From assembly GCA_026770575.1 (NCBI GenBank), contig MU657168.1, positions 492,485 through 546,276 on the forward strand: a DNA stretch of 53,792 bases, given 5' to 3'. This document shows positions 41,315 to 51,606 of the stretch, one piece after another. Under the pieces are notes generated by a model. The model was not told the DNA's origin. It saw nothing but the letters and a program-made list of their open reading frames with translations, and made no database searches. The stretch is from Pelagophyceae sp. CCMP2097. Taxonomy: Eukaryota > Sar > Pelagophyceae. How positions within the stretch are numbered: the first letter of the stretch is position 1; each line of letters starts with the position of its first letter. A program made the translations under genes and the position numbers.

Positions 41315-42676
41315 CTAGTACTCCTCGCCAAAGTCCTCCTCCTCGCCTTCGCCCTCGGCCGTCTCGGCGCCGACCTCCTCGAAGTCCTTCTCGAGCGCGG
41401 CCAGGTCCTCGCGGGCCTCGGAGAACTCGCCCTCCTCCATGCCCTCGCCGACGTACCAGTGGACGAAGGCGCGCTTGGCGTACATGAGGTCGAACTTGTG
41501 GTCGATGCGCGAGAGCGCCTCGGCGATGGCCGTCGTGTTGGCGACCATGCAGACCGCGCGCATGACGCGCGCGAGGTCGCCGCCCGGGACGACGGTCGGC
41601 GGCTGGTAGTTGATGCCGCACTTGAAGCCCGTCGGGCACCAGTCGACGAACTGGATCGTGCGCTTCGTCTTGATCGTGGCCACCGAGGCGTTGACGTCCT
41701 TGGGGACGACGTCGCCGCGGTACATGAGGCAGCACGCCATGTACTTGCCGTGGCGCGGGTCGCACTTGGTCATCATGCCGGCCGGCTCGAAAACGGAGTT
41801 GGTGATCTCCGCGACGGACAGCTGCTCGTGGTACGCCTTCTCGGCCGAAATGACCGGGGCGTACGACGTGAGCATGAAGTGGATGCGCGGGTACGGCACG
41901 AGGTTGGTCTGGAACTCGGTGATGTCGACGTTGAGCGCGCCGTCGAAGCGGAGCGACGCCGTCAGCGACGACGCGACCTGGGCGAAGAGGCGGTTGAGGT
42001 TCGTGTACGTCGGGCGCTCGATGTCGAGGTTGCGGCGGCAGACGTCGTAGAGGGCCTCGTTGTCGAGGCAGAAGGTCACGTCGGTGTGCTCGAGGAGCGC
42101 GTGCGTCGAGAGCACGGAGTTGTACGGCTCGACGACGGCGTTGGAGATCTGCGGCGCCGGCGAGATGCAGAACGATAGCTTGGACTTGCGGCCGTAGTCG
42201 ACGGAGAGGCGCTCGAGGAGGAGCGACCCGAGGCCCGAGCCCGTGCCGCCGCCCGTGGCGTGGAACGCCAAGAAACCCTGGAGGCCCGTGCAGTTGTCGG
42301 CGAGCTTACGGATGCGGTCGAGGACGAGGTCCACAATTTCCTTGCCGATGGTGTAGTGTCCGCGGGCATAGTTGTTGGCCGCGTCCTCCTTGCCGGAGAT
42401 GATCTGCTCCGGGTGGTAGAGCTGGCGGTAGGTGCCCGTGCGAACCTCGTCGCAGACGGTGGGCTCGAGGTCGACGTACACGGAGCGCGGGACGTGCTTG
42501 CCGGCGCCCGTCTCGGAGAAGAACGTGTTGAAGGCATCGTCGCCGCCGCCGATGGTCTTGTCCGACGGCATCTGGCCATCAGGCTGGATGCCGTGCTCGA
42601 GGCAGAAGAGCTCCCAGCAGGCGTTGCCGCCCTGGATGCCGCCCTGGCCGATGTGGATGCAGATGCACTCGCGCAT
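41315..42676 (-). CDS. Alpha-tubulin
   Basis: An intact single exon of 453 residues. It begins [20 protein letters not shown]. It contains K40 in [13 protein letters not shown], the site acetylated in stable microtubules; the tubulin signature [10 protein letters not shown]; the alpha-type long loop at [11 protein letters not shown]; and the M-loop and E254 catalytic region ([19 protein letters not shown]). It ends with the acidic tail and the terminal EEY used in detyrosination. Alpha-tubulin pairs with beta-tubulin in microtubules. The codon use is strongly GC3-biased, as expected for a highly expressed gene here. One small oddity is [10 protein letters not shown], where most alpha-tubulins have GIQVGNACWE (Val to Gly). 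The start at 42676 is fixed by conservation. An open frame extends upstream but without tubulin sequence. Confidence 0.98.
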   Translation of the reverse strand: MRECICIHIGQGGIQGGNACWELFCLEHGIQPDGQMPSDKTIGGGDDAFNTFFSETGAGKHVPRSVYVDLEPTVCDEVRTGTYRQLYHPEQIISGKEDAANNYARGHYTIGKEIVDLVLDRIRKLADNCTGLQGFLAFHATGGGTGSGLGSLLLERLSVDYGRKSKLSFCISPAPQISNAVVEPYNSVLSTHALLEHTDVTFCLDNEALYDVCRRNLDIERPTYTNLNRLFAQVASSLTASLRFDGALNVDITEFQTNLVPYPRIHFMLTSYAPVISAEKAYHEQLSVAEITNSVFEPAGMMTKCDPRHGKYMACCLMYRGDVVPKDVNASVATIKTKRTIQFVDWCPTGFKCGINYQPPTVVPGGDLARVMRAVCMVANTTAIAEALSRIDHKFDLMYAKRAFVHWYVGEGMEEGEFSEAREDLAALEKDFEEVGAETAEGEGEEEDFGEEY

Positions 42677-43202
42677 GGTGGGAGCGGGGAGGGGGCGACG
42701 GGGGTGGAGAGTTAACGGAGTGGAGGGTGACGAGGGCGAGTCGACAACAACGGTTGGTGGTAGTGAAACAGCCCGCTGGTCGCTCTGTCTCCTTTTTCTG
42801 TTCCGTTCCTTTCCCGCTCCGTTCATTTTTCCGTTCCGTTGTGTAGTTCTTTTCACGTCTTTTCAGGGTTTCGCGCGGCGCGTGCGCCGCGGCGCGGCGC
42901 GCAATTGGCCTGCGCAGAGCCCCTGCAGCGGCGTCTTCTCGGCGCGTCTACTCTGACAGTGGACCAGGAAGTCTCTCTCGGTTTACGTGTGAGTACTGGT
43001 GCTTTAAAAAGGTGCACAAGGTGATTGTATGCATCGGTGGGTTGCCTCGGCGGCTCTTCATGCGACGGCTTCGGCGTCACTGGCAGTGCTTTGAAAAGGT
43101 GAGGTAGATTGTATTTATCGGTGCGTCGCCTCTGCGGTTTTCCGCGCGGCGGTTCGGGCGTCTCGCTGGTTCGGCCGGGGGCGGTCCTTGCGTTTCGCGC
43201 GG
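42677..43202. other. Tubulin promoter with pyrimidine tract and ~60-base duplicate
   Basis: At 42780-42860 the plus strand is pyrimidine-rich with repeated gttcc (ttctgttccgttcc, then ttttccgttccg), so the tubulin 5' flank is purine-rich on its sense strand. Bases about 42988-43056 and 43084-43142 are related: both have tgctttNaaaaaggtg, gattgtat, catcggtg/tatcggtg and gcctcNgcgg. No coding region is seen. Confidence 0.55.
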
Positions 43203-44875
43203 TCACTCGGGGAGGATGGCTTCGCCTGTTCCGGGGCCGAAGATTTCAAATTGAATGTTGTCCTTTTGCACGCCGAGGCCCGCGAGCTGCTTTGCGACGT
43301 CGCGCATCCAGGGCGACGGCCCGCAGATGAAGAACATGGCGCGTTTGTCGCGGAGCGGCAGGAGCGGGGAGACCTTGGCGAGGTCCATGCGGCCGTCGTA
43401 GTGGTACATGGCCGCGTTCGCCTCCTTCAAGTCGTCGCCCTTGTACCGCACGTCGTCCCACGCCGCGTCCTCGTACCTGCAAAGGCGCCAATTCTAAAAG
43501 ATGGGCGGGGGCGTTTTGCGTTGTCAGCACGCACCAGACGCGTCTGGTGAAGCTGACGGCCTCGTTGGCGAGCGGGCTGTTGGCGCTGCCGAGGCCGCGG
43601 AGGTAGGAGCGGAACGGATGCTGGCGGCCGTTTTGGGCGGCGTGGAGCCAGAGCACGGGCCGCTGGTTCTTCAACGAGGCGAGCATGGACAACGTCGGCG
43701 TGATGCCGACGCCGGCCGAGAGGAGCACGACGGGCGCCAACGTGTCGGCGACCCAGAGCTGGGCCGCGTGGTTGATGTGAAAGTTGCCAAAGGGCGGCGA
43801 GAGCTGGACGACGTCGCCCTCGCGCACATTCTCGTGGAGGTGCTTCGAGACCATGCCCCCCTCGAGGTTCTTGACGGCGATGGACAGGCCCGGCGTGACG
43901 TAGGGGAAGCTCCAGGGGAGCAGCGTGTAGTGCCGCGGCTGCCGGAACTCGCAGCCTTCGCCCTGGACCCAGAGCGTCGTGTACTGGCCTGGGATGAAGG
44001 AAGACACGGGCTTGCCGTCCTTTGGCGTAAAGTCAAACTCCATCACGTCCGACGACCTGCGCGGTCGAGGTCCGAAAGGCGTTTAATCAACACGGGATGG
44101 GCAACTCAATCAACACGGCAAGGCGACTTGCTGCATCTTGCGCCGGGCCACGACAAAGTCGCGCTCGCCGCGCCAGCCGCCCGTTTTGGCCTCGGCCTCT
44201 TTGTAAATCACCTCCTCGCGTTCGATGGCGTGCGCCGCGATGGCGCCATACAGAGCGCCCCAGGCGTCGAGGACTTCGGGCGCGGGCGTGAGCACCTCGC
44301 GAATCGTGCCCAGGATGTGCTCGCCGACGACCGAATACTGCCCCGGCTGCACGTTCAAAGCGCAGTGCTTCTGGTGGATGCCCTCGAGCATGTCGCGCGG
44401 CAGTTCGCCCGTCTCAAGGACGCTCACCGCCGACGCGGCAACGGCGGAGAAGAGGGCCTTTTGCTGGCGACCCGTCTTTTGGTTCTGCAGGTTGAACACG
44501 TTCTTCAGCTCCGGGTGCGCCGCGAACATGCGCGCGTAAAAGTGCTTGGTGAAGCCCTCGCCCGCGGCGGCCACCTAGCAGACGGGATAAGACGCGCTCC
44601 GCGGCAAAGTCGAAGTCCGGGGCGGCACCGCCTCGGCCGTGGGGGATCGTGTGGAGGCCATTCGGACAGGCCCCGTGGCCATCTCTCGAGGCGCGCATCG
44701 GCTCGCCGCCGGGGCTTCGGCGACGTTGGACGCGGGCTTGCACCGCGGGGAGGGTGTTCCTAACCACCTCGAGCTGCGTCGTCGAGATGAGGACGTGCTC
44801 CTCGGCGTCGACGACGCAGGCGATGGCGCGCAACCCGCGCGCGCCGCGCACGCGCGACCTCGCGGCGGAGAACAT
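43203..44875 (-). CDS. Flavohemoglobin (nitric oxide dioxygenase)
   Basis: Exons are 44744-44875, 44117-44574, 43535-44056 and 43203-43476 (461 residues plus stop). The globin domain has the B10 Tyr (FTKHFYARMF), CD1 Phe (KNVFN), E7 Gln (GRQQKAL) and proximal His (GIHQKHCALNVQPGQY). The reductase domain has the FAD motif RHYTLL, PGQYTTLWV, and the NAD(P) motifs LLSAGVGITPTLSML and FFICGPSPWMRDVA, ending FEIFGPGTGEAILPE. It should convert NO and O2 to nitrate with NAD(P)H, protecting against nitrosative stress. The N-terminus MFSAARSRVRGARGLRA is basic and could be a mitochondrial presequence. All joins restore family residues (RRVW|YEDAAWDDVRY). It is divergent from the P4H gene. Confidence 0.93.
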
Positions 44876-45895
44876 TTTCGACAAGGCAGGAAATCCGAGA
44901 ATTCCGAAAGAATTGAGATTTCTGAAAAGAATTGGAAAAGTCAAAAACGCGCTTTACACCAACTTCAAGGAGCGAGAGCCCGCTCTGTTTCGACAAAGGC
45001 GATCGCGTCGACGCAGGCTCTTCCAACGGGCTCGAATCCAACAGCGAAGCTTAAAGGGGCGACATGTTTCTAGTGAAAATAGCGCGCGCGCGCACATGAG
45101 ACGAGGAGCTCCTGCTGTGTGCGGCGCGCGTGGCCGTCCGCGCCGCGCGCGGCTGCGAGGTCCCTTGGCACCCGTCGAGGGAGCGGGGCGCTTGCAGATA
45201 ACGCGTCGAGCAACACAGGATTGCAGGTGGGCGACGGCCTCATCCGACGTTCGACGCCCGCCCTCGAGACTCCCTCGAGGCGCGCACCCATACGTGGCGC
45301 CGGCGCAGCGCGCGTGGCGGGTGCTCGAGGACCCGCGAGGCTGGGGCTGCCGTGCACCGTGTAGCCTGCCGCGCGCGGCACAGGATGTAGCGTCGTTCTG
45401 AGCGTGGCGATACCGCTGCGACGTTCCAAGCCGCTCGAAGGTGGACTCCGGCGGCCGCGTTTCCGCGAGCGCCTCATCGGCGATGGTCCACGTGGCCGCG
45501 GGTGTTCTTTCCTTCTTTCTTCTTCTTCTTGCTTATTGCTTGCTCTCATCAGACGGATCAGAAGTTCTCTAGGAATTCCTAGAGGAATTATTTAGGAATT
45601 CCTACTATGCACTCCACATCTTTCGTTGACTTTTTCGCTACCGTTGCGGTGAAGACGTGGGTTTTCCGCATGGCTTCGGTTTGAGGTTGCAAGGTCGGAT
45701 TGGTGAACTTGCCGTCAGAGCGGGGATTTCGACCGCGCGCGCGGACCTCGGCGCGGTCGGCTTTGGCGCGGCGCCCGTGCTCGAGGCGGCGGCGCGGCGG
45801 CCCGTGGGCTGTATCGTGGGTGGCGAGGCGCGCAAAGGCGCTGCTTCAAGTGCCCCGCTAAGCTTCGCCCTTCTCGCGGCGCGGCCAATTTCCAA
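44876..45895. other. 1-kb divergent intergenic region
   Basis: It lies between the flavohemoglobin (-) and P4H (+) starts. The left half is GC-rich with no credible frame. At 45567-45584 the palindrome ctctaggaattcctagag is followed at 45593-45604 by taggaattccta, which places two members of the AATT-centred family within 40 bases. Candidate regulatory DNA. Confidence 0.5.
45567..45604. repeat. Twin AATT-centred palindromes
   Basis: ctctaggaattcctagag (18 bases, perfect) and taggaattccta (12 bases, perfect) lie nine bases apart. The same 12-base core occurs at 2184, 19184 and 20204. Confidence 0.75.
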
Positions 45896-47554
45896 ATGGA
45901 CTTTGAGAGCGCCTCGTCGTCGGACGCCGCGTCGTCGGACGGCCGCGAGTCTTCCAGCAGCGATGAGGTCTGGAACCTCGACACGCGCATGGGGCGGGTC
46001 CCATCCGTCGACTTTCAGCAGATCCTCGACTTGTCCCGCCTCGGCGCCAGCGCCGTCACGCGCAGACGCAAGCCGGAGACGCCCGTGAGCGACGAGGACC
46101 ACGAAGACGCGATGCGGCCCGCAAGCGCGGCGCTCGCGCAAATGTCCGCGCTGCCGCCCGCCGCGGCGCCGAGCCCGCCGCGGCCGCGCGCGCCCGACGC
46201 GCCGCCGACGCCGCCGACGCCGCCGCGCGAGCCCGACGCGCCGCTGGTGGCGAAGAAGAAGGGTTTGCACCATAATCAGCAGAAGCGGCGCAAGGCCTCG
46301 CAACTGGCGCCTGCGAAGCGCAAGCCGGACTGGGCGCAGCACACGGGCGCGCTCCTGCTCGCCGCCTTTGCGCTGTCGACGCTTGCCGCGTGCGCCGCGG
46401 CCAGGCTACGCGTGCGTTTGCTCCCGCGTTTGCGCCCGTGCGCTTGCGTCGCGCCCGCGCCCGTGCGCCGCGGCAGACGCGCCTCACTAGGCGCCCAAGT
46501 CGCCGTCGTCGTGGCCCTGCAAGGACGTGTACCCTGACAACTGCACGTCGTACGCCACGGCAGGCGCCTGCCAGACGCACCCCGGTTGGATGATCGCCCA
46601 CTGCGCCGAAACGTGCCAGCGCTGCGACCTGCGCGACCCGCGGAAGCGGTGCAACAAGGAATTCCTCAACCTCACCAAGACGCCGCCCGCCTTCCCAGGT
46701 CCGTCTGCGGAGGCTCGTGTCGGTCTGCGGACGCTTTTTGCATTGGTTTACGCACAACAACAGGCGGCTTGACGCCCATCTTCGAGTCGCTGGTGACAGA
46801 CCCGAAGTGGGCGAAGTTTGGGCCGCGCGTGCTGAGCCGCGACCCGTGGGTCGTTGTTTTCGACACGTTTCTCGAAACGTGGGAATGCGACGAGCTCGTT
46901 GCCGCGCCCGGCCTCAGCTTTTCTCGTTCAACTGATATGGGCGCCTTCGAGGTGCAGCGCGGCGCGTTCCGAAAAGTCGTCTCGTCGAAGCGGACGTCTT
47001 CCAACGCCTGGTGCAACCCCGCCTGCGAGGCGACGCGGGCGGCAAAAGCCATCAGCGGCAAGTTGTTCGAGGCCGTGGGAGTCGGCGCCGAAAACTGGGA
47101 GAGCATGCAGCTCGTGCGCTACGAGGCCGGCCAGCAGTGCGGGCCGCACCACGACTTTGTCGTCTCGCCGGGAGAATCCGCCTTCGTCGACGTGCCAGGC
47201 CCGCGCGTGCTCACCTTTCTCCTCTACCTCAGCGACGTCGAGGGCGGCGGCGAGACGCGTTGGCCGTCGTTGAACCTCGAGGTCGCGCCGAAGAAGGGCC
47301 GCGCGGTGCTCTGGTGCGTGCCGAAAGGCGCCCCAAAGCCCCCGTCGACGCGGTTTCGCAGGCCTTCCGTGGACGTCGACGACCTTTTGGTGCGCGACGG
47401 GCGCACGACGCACCAGGCTCTGCCCGTGACGGCCGGCTTGAAGCACGCCGCGAATGCGTGGGTGCATTTGCACAACTACCGAATCCCGAACGTCTGGGGC
47501 TGCACGGGCATCTTCGACACGCTGGACGACTCAAACGTCGACCAGAGCGACTGA
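45896..47554 (+). CDS. Transmembrane prolyl 4-hydroxylase with ShKT domain
   Basis: Exons are 45896-46411, 46491-46698 and 46764-47554 (504 residues plus stop). The cytosolic N-terminus is acidic/Ser-rich and then basic. One membrane span is HTGALLLAAFALSTLAACAA. A lumenal ShKT domain follows with six cysteines (WPCKDVYPDNCTSYATAGAC, MIAHCAETCQRC). The catalytic P4H domain has PRVLSRDPWVVVFDTFL, VRYEAGQQCGPHHDFVVSP (HxD iron ligands), LTFLLYLSDVEGGGET, the distal His in TTHQALPV, and the 2-oxoglutarate Lys in GLKHAANAWVHLH. It hydroxylates prolines in secreted proteins in the ER/Golgi using Fe2+, 2-oxoglutarate and O2. An AATAAA poly(A)-like signal is at 47612. ShKT-P4H proteins of this type are common in algae and oomycetes. 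Confidence 0.9.
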
Positions 47555-47611
47555 GCCTCGAGGCACCTCCCGCAGCCGCCCGCATAAAGGGCGGCGGCGG
47601 CGAGGAAACAC

Positions 47612-47617
47612 AATAAA
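47612..47617 (+). terminator. Candidate poly(A) signal of the P4H gene
   Basis: AATAAA lies 58 bases after the P4H stop, inside cacaataaaagc. Position and sequence fit a polyadenylation signal. No cleavage-site data are available. Confidence 0.4.
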
Positions 47618-47839
47618 AGCCCCGCCCGTCGAAAGTGTTCGGAGAAGCTCAGTTGGGGTCCTGGATGCATGCCGGGATCGAACGGCCGCGCGGGCTCGGG
47701 GGGTCTATGCGATCGTCTGGCCCCGACGTCCCTAGCGGCCCTCGGTCCACCCACTTAGCCCACAGCGGCGCCCTCTGCGTCGCCGAAAAGTTGAACTGAT
47801 TCTGTGGGCCGCGTCTCAAATCTCTGATTATCTCATGAG

Positions 47840-50208
47840 ATGGAGATGATCCACGAGAATTATGAACACGACGAGGTGAAGCAGGGCGCGCCTGTCGAGG
47901 CCGGCCCGAGCCGCGGCGAAGCGGGCCGCTCCCCGAAGGTGGTGATCGGAATTCCGCCTTCCTCGGAGCCTTCATCGAAGAACCTCGCGGATCCGCGGCC
48001 GCGGCGGCCGCGCGGCGGCGCCGGCGGCGACTTTTCGTCCATGTACGCGCGCGTCAAGGGCGGCGACGGCCTGCCGGCGCGGCCCTTTGTTGCGCGGCAG
48101 CAGCCGCCGACGGCGGTCTGCAAGCGCTGCGGGGCCAAGGTCGCGCAAGCCATCGAGGCAATCGAGGTGCGGCCCACTCGCGGCAGTCGCCACCCTCTGT
48201 CCGGAGGAGGCGAGAGCGCGGCCTCTCGGATACAGCGCGTCGACACGCATCTTCGAGAGAGCATGCGGGCTGGGCGCCCGTCTCTGCAGACTGCTTTCCA
48301 ACAGGGCCACGAAGCGGTCTGCAGCGGGCGCGGTGCGTGGGCCGCGCTCGTCGCGCCTGGCAGCGCCGTCGGACCGCCTCGCTCCAGGCGCGGCCGGCGA
48401 GGGCGCGAGCGCGACGGAGGAGTCGATCACGGCCGACGACGCCACCCGCCCCTCCCTCTCCGCCTCCGGTTCCTCCTTCTCCAACATGGTCCGCGAGCTC
48501 CCGCAGGCCGTCCTGCACCAGAGGTGCGCTGCTCGATGCGGACCGCGGCCATTGGAGACTCGAGACGCAGGCTCGCCTCGGAAGGCCGGACGCTCTTCGA
48601 GGAAGGCGTCGGCGACGACGGCGTGCGCGCCCGCGTCTTGCCTCGAGAATCGCCCCGCCGCGATTCTTCCGACGCGCACGCGTCAGGGCCCGCAGCCGGC
48701 GGCCGTCGACACGAGTGGAGCGTCCAGCACGAGCGCCGTCGGATGGCAGCGCTTCTCAGTCGCGTTTGGCCAAGGCCGCATGGGCCTCGAGTTCGAGTAC
48801 GACGCGCGCGAGTCCCGGCGGCTCGTGCGTCCCGCGCCGGCCGCGCGGCGCCGCCGGACGCCGCCTCGCTAGGTCGTGACGTGCGTCTCGAGCGAGGCGG
48901 CGGCGCTGGGCGTGCGCGCGCGCGACGTCCTCATCGGCATTGGGTCGCGCACGGTGCCGGCGGGCACGGACCCGCTCGCCGTGCACCGCCACCTGCTGGG
49001 CTGCGCGCGACCCGTGGCACTCCACTTTTACAGGCTGCACGCGCGGCGTGGCGACAGCTTCGACGGCGGCGCGGCGGCCGGCGACGACGACGACGACGCG
49101 GTGCACGCCGAGGGCCGCGCGACGCGCGCCGTCGCGGCGGCGGCGAACCTGCTGCACAACATGAACATCCTGGCGCGCTTCAGGGACCGGAACGCGCATC
49201 CCGCCGACGACGCCGCCGACGACACCGACGAGACGCCGCCGCCGGAGCCGCGGATCGAGGCGGACCTGGCCATCCCGCAGCTGAAAATCGACCGGAAACG
49301 CTACCTCGAGTCTCAAAGGGTGCGTCGACGTGGACCGGTGGGGAAGCGAGTGCCGTCGCGGCCCGGAGCGGAGGCGCGCTGCGTAGGAGCGCGGCGAGAC
49401 GCTGGTTGAGTGCGACCGCGAGGCGGACACGACGGAGGACGAGCGGTGCCTGGCGACGCCGCTGCAGAGGCTCTCCATCGCGCGCGCGCTGCCGCGGTCG
49501 CTGCGGCCGCGGCCCTGGGAGCTCTTGTACGACTCGCGCATCGACGGCATGTCGCTCGAGTGCTTGTACATGCGGTCCGACGTCCGTCGCACGCGGCGGC
49601 AACCGCAGCTCCTTTTCATCCGAGACGACCACGACAATGTCGCAGGCGCCTTTGTCGACGAGCCCATCCGCCTCGTCGGCGACTACTACGGCACGGGCGA
49701 GTGCTTCACCTTCGAGCTCGTGCCAGACGCGGCCGCCGCGGACGCGGCCGCGGACGCCGCGGCGGAATCCGGCGCGCGGGGCGGCGCGGAGCCGCCGGAC
49801 CTGGCGCGCGTCTACAGATGGGTCGGGCCCTACGCGTCTCCAGATGGGACGGAGGCTGCGCAGCCGAGCACGCATTGCGGGGGCCTCGACGACGATTCGG
49901 CGGCGGAATTCTCGGCGCCGCCGCCGCCGCCCATCCCGCGCGTCATCAACGATATGTTCGTCTACGCCACGTCCGAGGTCCTGGGCTTCGGCTCGGGCGG
50001 CGGCGGCTTTGCGATCCGTTTGGACAAGCTCCTCGAGTTTGGCGCGAGTCGACCATGCGAGACGTACGGTGCGTGCGGCTTTGCGGGGAGTCGAAACGCA
50101 CGCTTCTGACCGCTCGAGATAGGCAACACGGCGAGCCTCTTTGGCGGCCGCGAGCACTTTGCAGTCGAATCGGTGCAAATCTGGACGTTTGGCTCGCAGT
50201 GGATATGA
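47840..50208 (+). CDS. PDZ-TLDc domain protein
   Basis: The first exon is 47840-48166, with DFSSMYARVKGGDGLPARPF and a CKRCGAKV pair. Exons between about 48270 and 48760 are approximate; they include ESITADDATRPSLSASGSSF and NMVRELPQAVLHQ. A PDZ domain spans a phase-0 intron near 48825-48872: FGQGRMGLEFEYDARES, then VTCVSSEAAALGVRARDVLI. The TLDc domain is in the exon ending at 50068 and the last exon 50123-50208: RIDGMSLECLYMRSD, LLFIRDDHDNVAGAFVDEPI, GDYYGTGECFTFELVPD, MFVYATSEVLGFGSGGGGF and VQIWTFGSQWI. TLDc proteins (OXR1/NCOA7/TBC1D24 group) act in oxidative-stress resistance and V-ATPase regulation. PDZ would add partner binding, so a vacuolar/endosomal regulator is inferred. It converges on the glutamine amidotransferase gene. 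Confidence 0.75.
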
Positions 50209-50375
50209 CGGTGCCACGGGTGGGCGGACGCTTCCGTGCTCGTCTCCGTTCGGGGCCGCCCTCCGGGGAGATGATCACCGCCGGCAGCGCCTCCGTGGAA
50301 CATGGACCGACGAGGCTTTTCTCTAAAGAAGCTACGAGGGCCCGTGGTCGCCCGGTCTTGCAGCGCAGGTTCGCA

Positions 50376-51382
50376 CTACCTCTGCCCCTTGAGGTACTTG
50401 TTGCAGAGCAGGACGAATGCGTCGTGGTCCTCCCGCCTGTACGGCACCTCGTCGAGTGTCCGGATCGCGAAGGCGCGCTCCTCGAAGTCGCAGTCCAAGG
50501 GGTCGGCGCGATTCCCGTCGAGGTAGTCCCGCAAGATGGCCACGTCCCTGCGGAGGGCGCGTCCGCGGGCGCCGCGGAGCGGTCAGAGGGGTCCTCACAT
50601 CTCCGGGTGGCCCTGGATGGCGAGCGCGTGGTCGCCGAGGCTCCAGATCTCGTTAGCGCACTTTTCCGACGACGCGATGGATTCGGCGCCGGGCGGGAGC
50701 GTGGAGACGGCGTCTCGGTGGATTTCAAAAACGACTCGTTTGCTGCCGTCGGCAAAGGCCAGCTCGCGCGCGCCGAGCTCCCAGTACCTACGAGACGCTC
50801 GCACACGCCGGGATGGGACCGGGGCGCACCCGGCGGGCCCCGTCTTGCCGCCGAGCGCGTGGGCCAAGAGTTGCGCCCCAAAGCAAATGCCGATTGTGCG
50901 GCCCCCGCCCTTGACGCGCTCCGCCACCAGAGACGCCAACGCTTTGATCCAAGGCACGTCCGCGTGCGCGTCGTGCTTCGCGCCAGAGATGACGACGCCT
51001 GGCGTGCGAAAGGCTGAAAGGCACCAGAGGCGAGAAGGCCGCGGGGCCTCTGCGATGCCGCTCACAACGCCCCCACCCCGGTGCGACGGTCGTGCGACGC
51101 GGGTTTGCGCCGTCAAATTCGGCGAGGTTGGCGGCCGAGGGCACGTCGCGGCCGTGCTCGCAGTCGAACTCGACCCATTCGTCTCCCGGCGCTTTCAGCA
51201 GCCGCGTGATCATGGCGCCGTAGCCGCCGTGCTTTTCGACGATGCAGGGCGCCGGCCACCCGGCGACAAGAATAGCGTAGCGGCCCTGCGGAAGGAATAT
51301 GCAGAGGCCGCGGCAGGCGACCAAACAAGGCGACCACAGTGCATGATAGAAGAAGAAGCCACCACACGCAGGTGATCACCAT
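50376..51382 (-). CDS. Class I glutamine amidotransferase with signal peptide
   Basis: Five exons are inferred at 51335-51382, 51099-51285, 50830-50998, 50599-50787 and 50376-50547 (254 residues plus stop). The first exon is a signal peptide (MVITCVWWLLLLSCTV). The domain then starts GRYAILVAGWPAPCIVEKHG. The nucleophile elbow is GRTIGICFGAQLLAHALGG (Cys in GICFG). The catalytic His is in ALAIQGHPEMDVAILRDYL, and FEIHRDAVSTLPPGAE matches the family. This is a stand-alone GMP-synthase-like amidotransferase/peptidase of the GATase1 fold that hydrolyses glutamine or gamma-glutamyl bonds. Secretory targeting is unusual and suggests a gamma-glutamyl hydrolase-like role, though that family's motif context is not clear. 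The alternative start at 51324 would remove the leader. The junction between exons 2 and 3 is the least certain. Confidence 0.78.
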
Positions 51383-51606
51383 CCGAGCGACGAGGAAGGA
51401 CGAGGCGCGCGGCGACGGGTGGCTACGGGGCTGTCGTCGGGCAACCAAGAAGGGGCAAGCACGCGGCCAACCACTCGTCACCACTCGGGGTTTATTCGGC
51501 GAAGGGTCAAAGATCGGGTTTTGCTCGGCGAAGGGTCGACCGCAGCGGTTTCCCTCTAGAATGCGACACGGGTCCGAGAGTTTCGAGAGAAGGGCTTCTC
51601 CGAATC

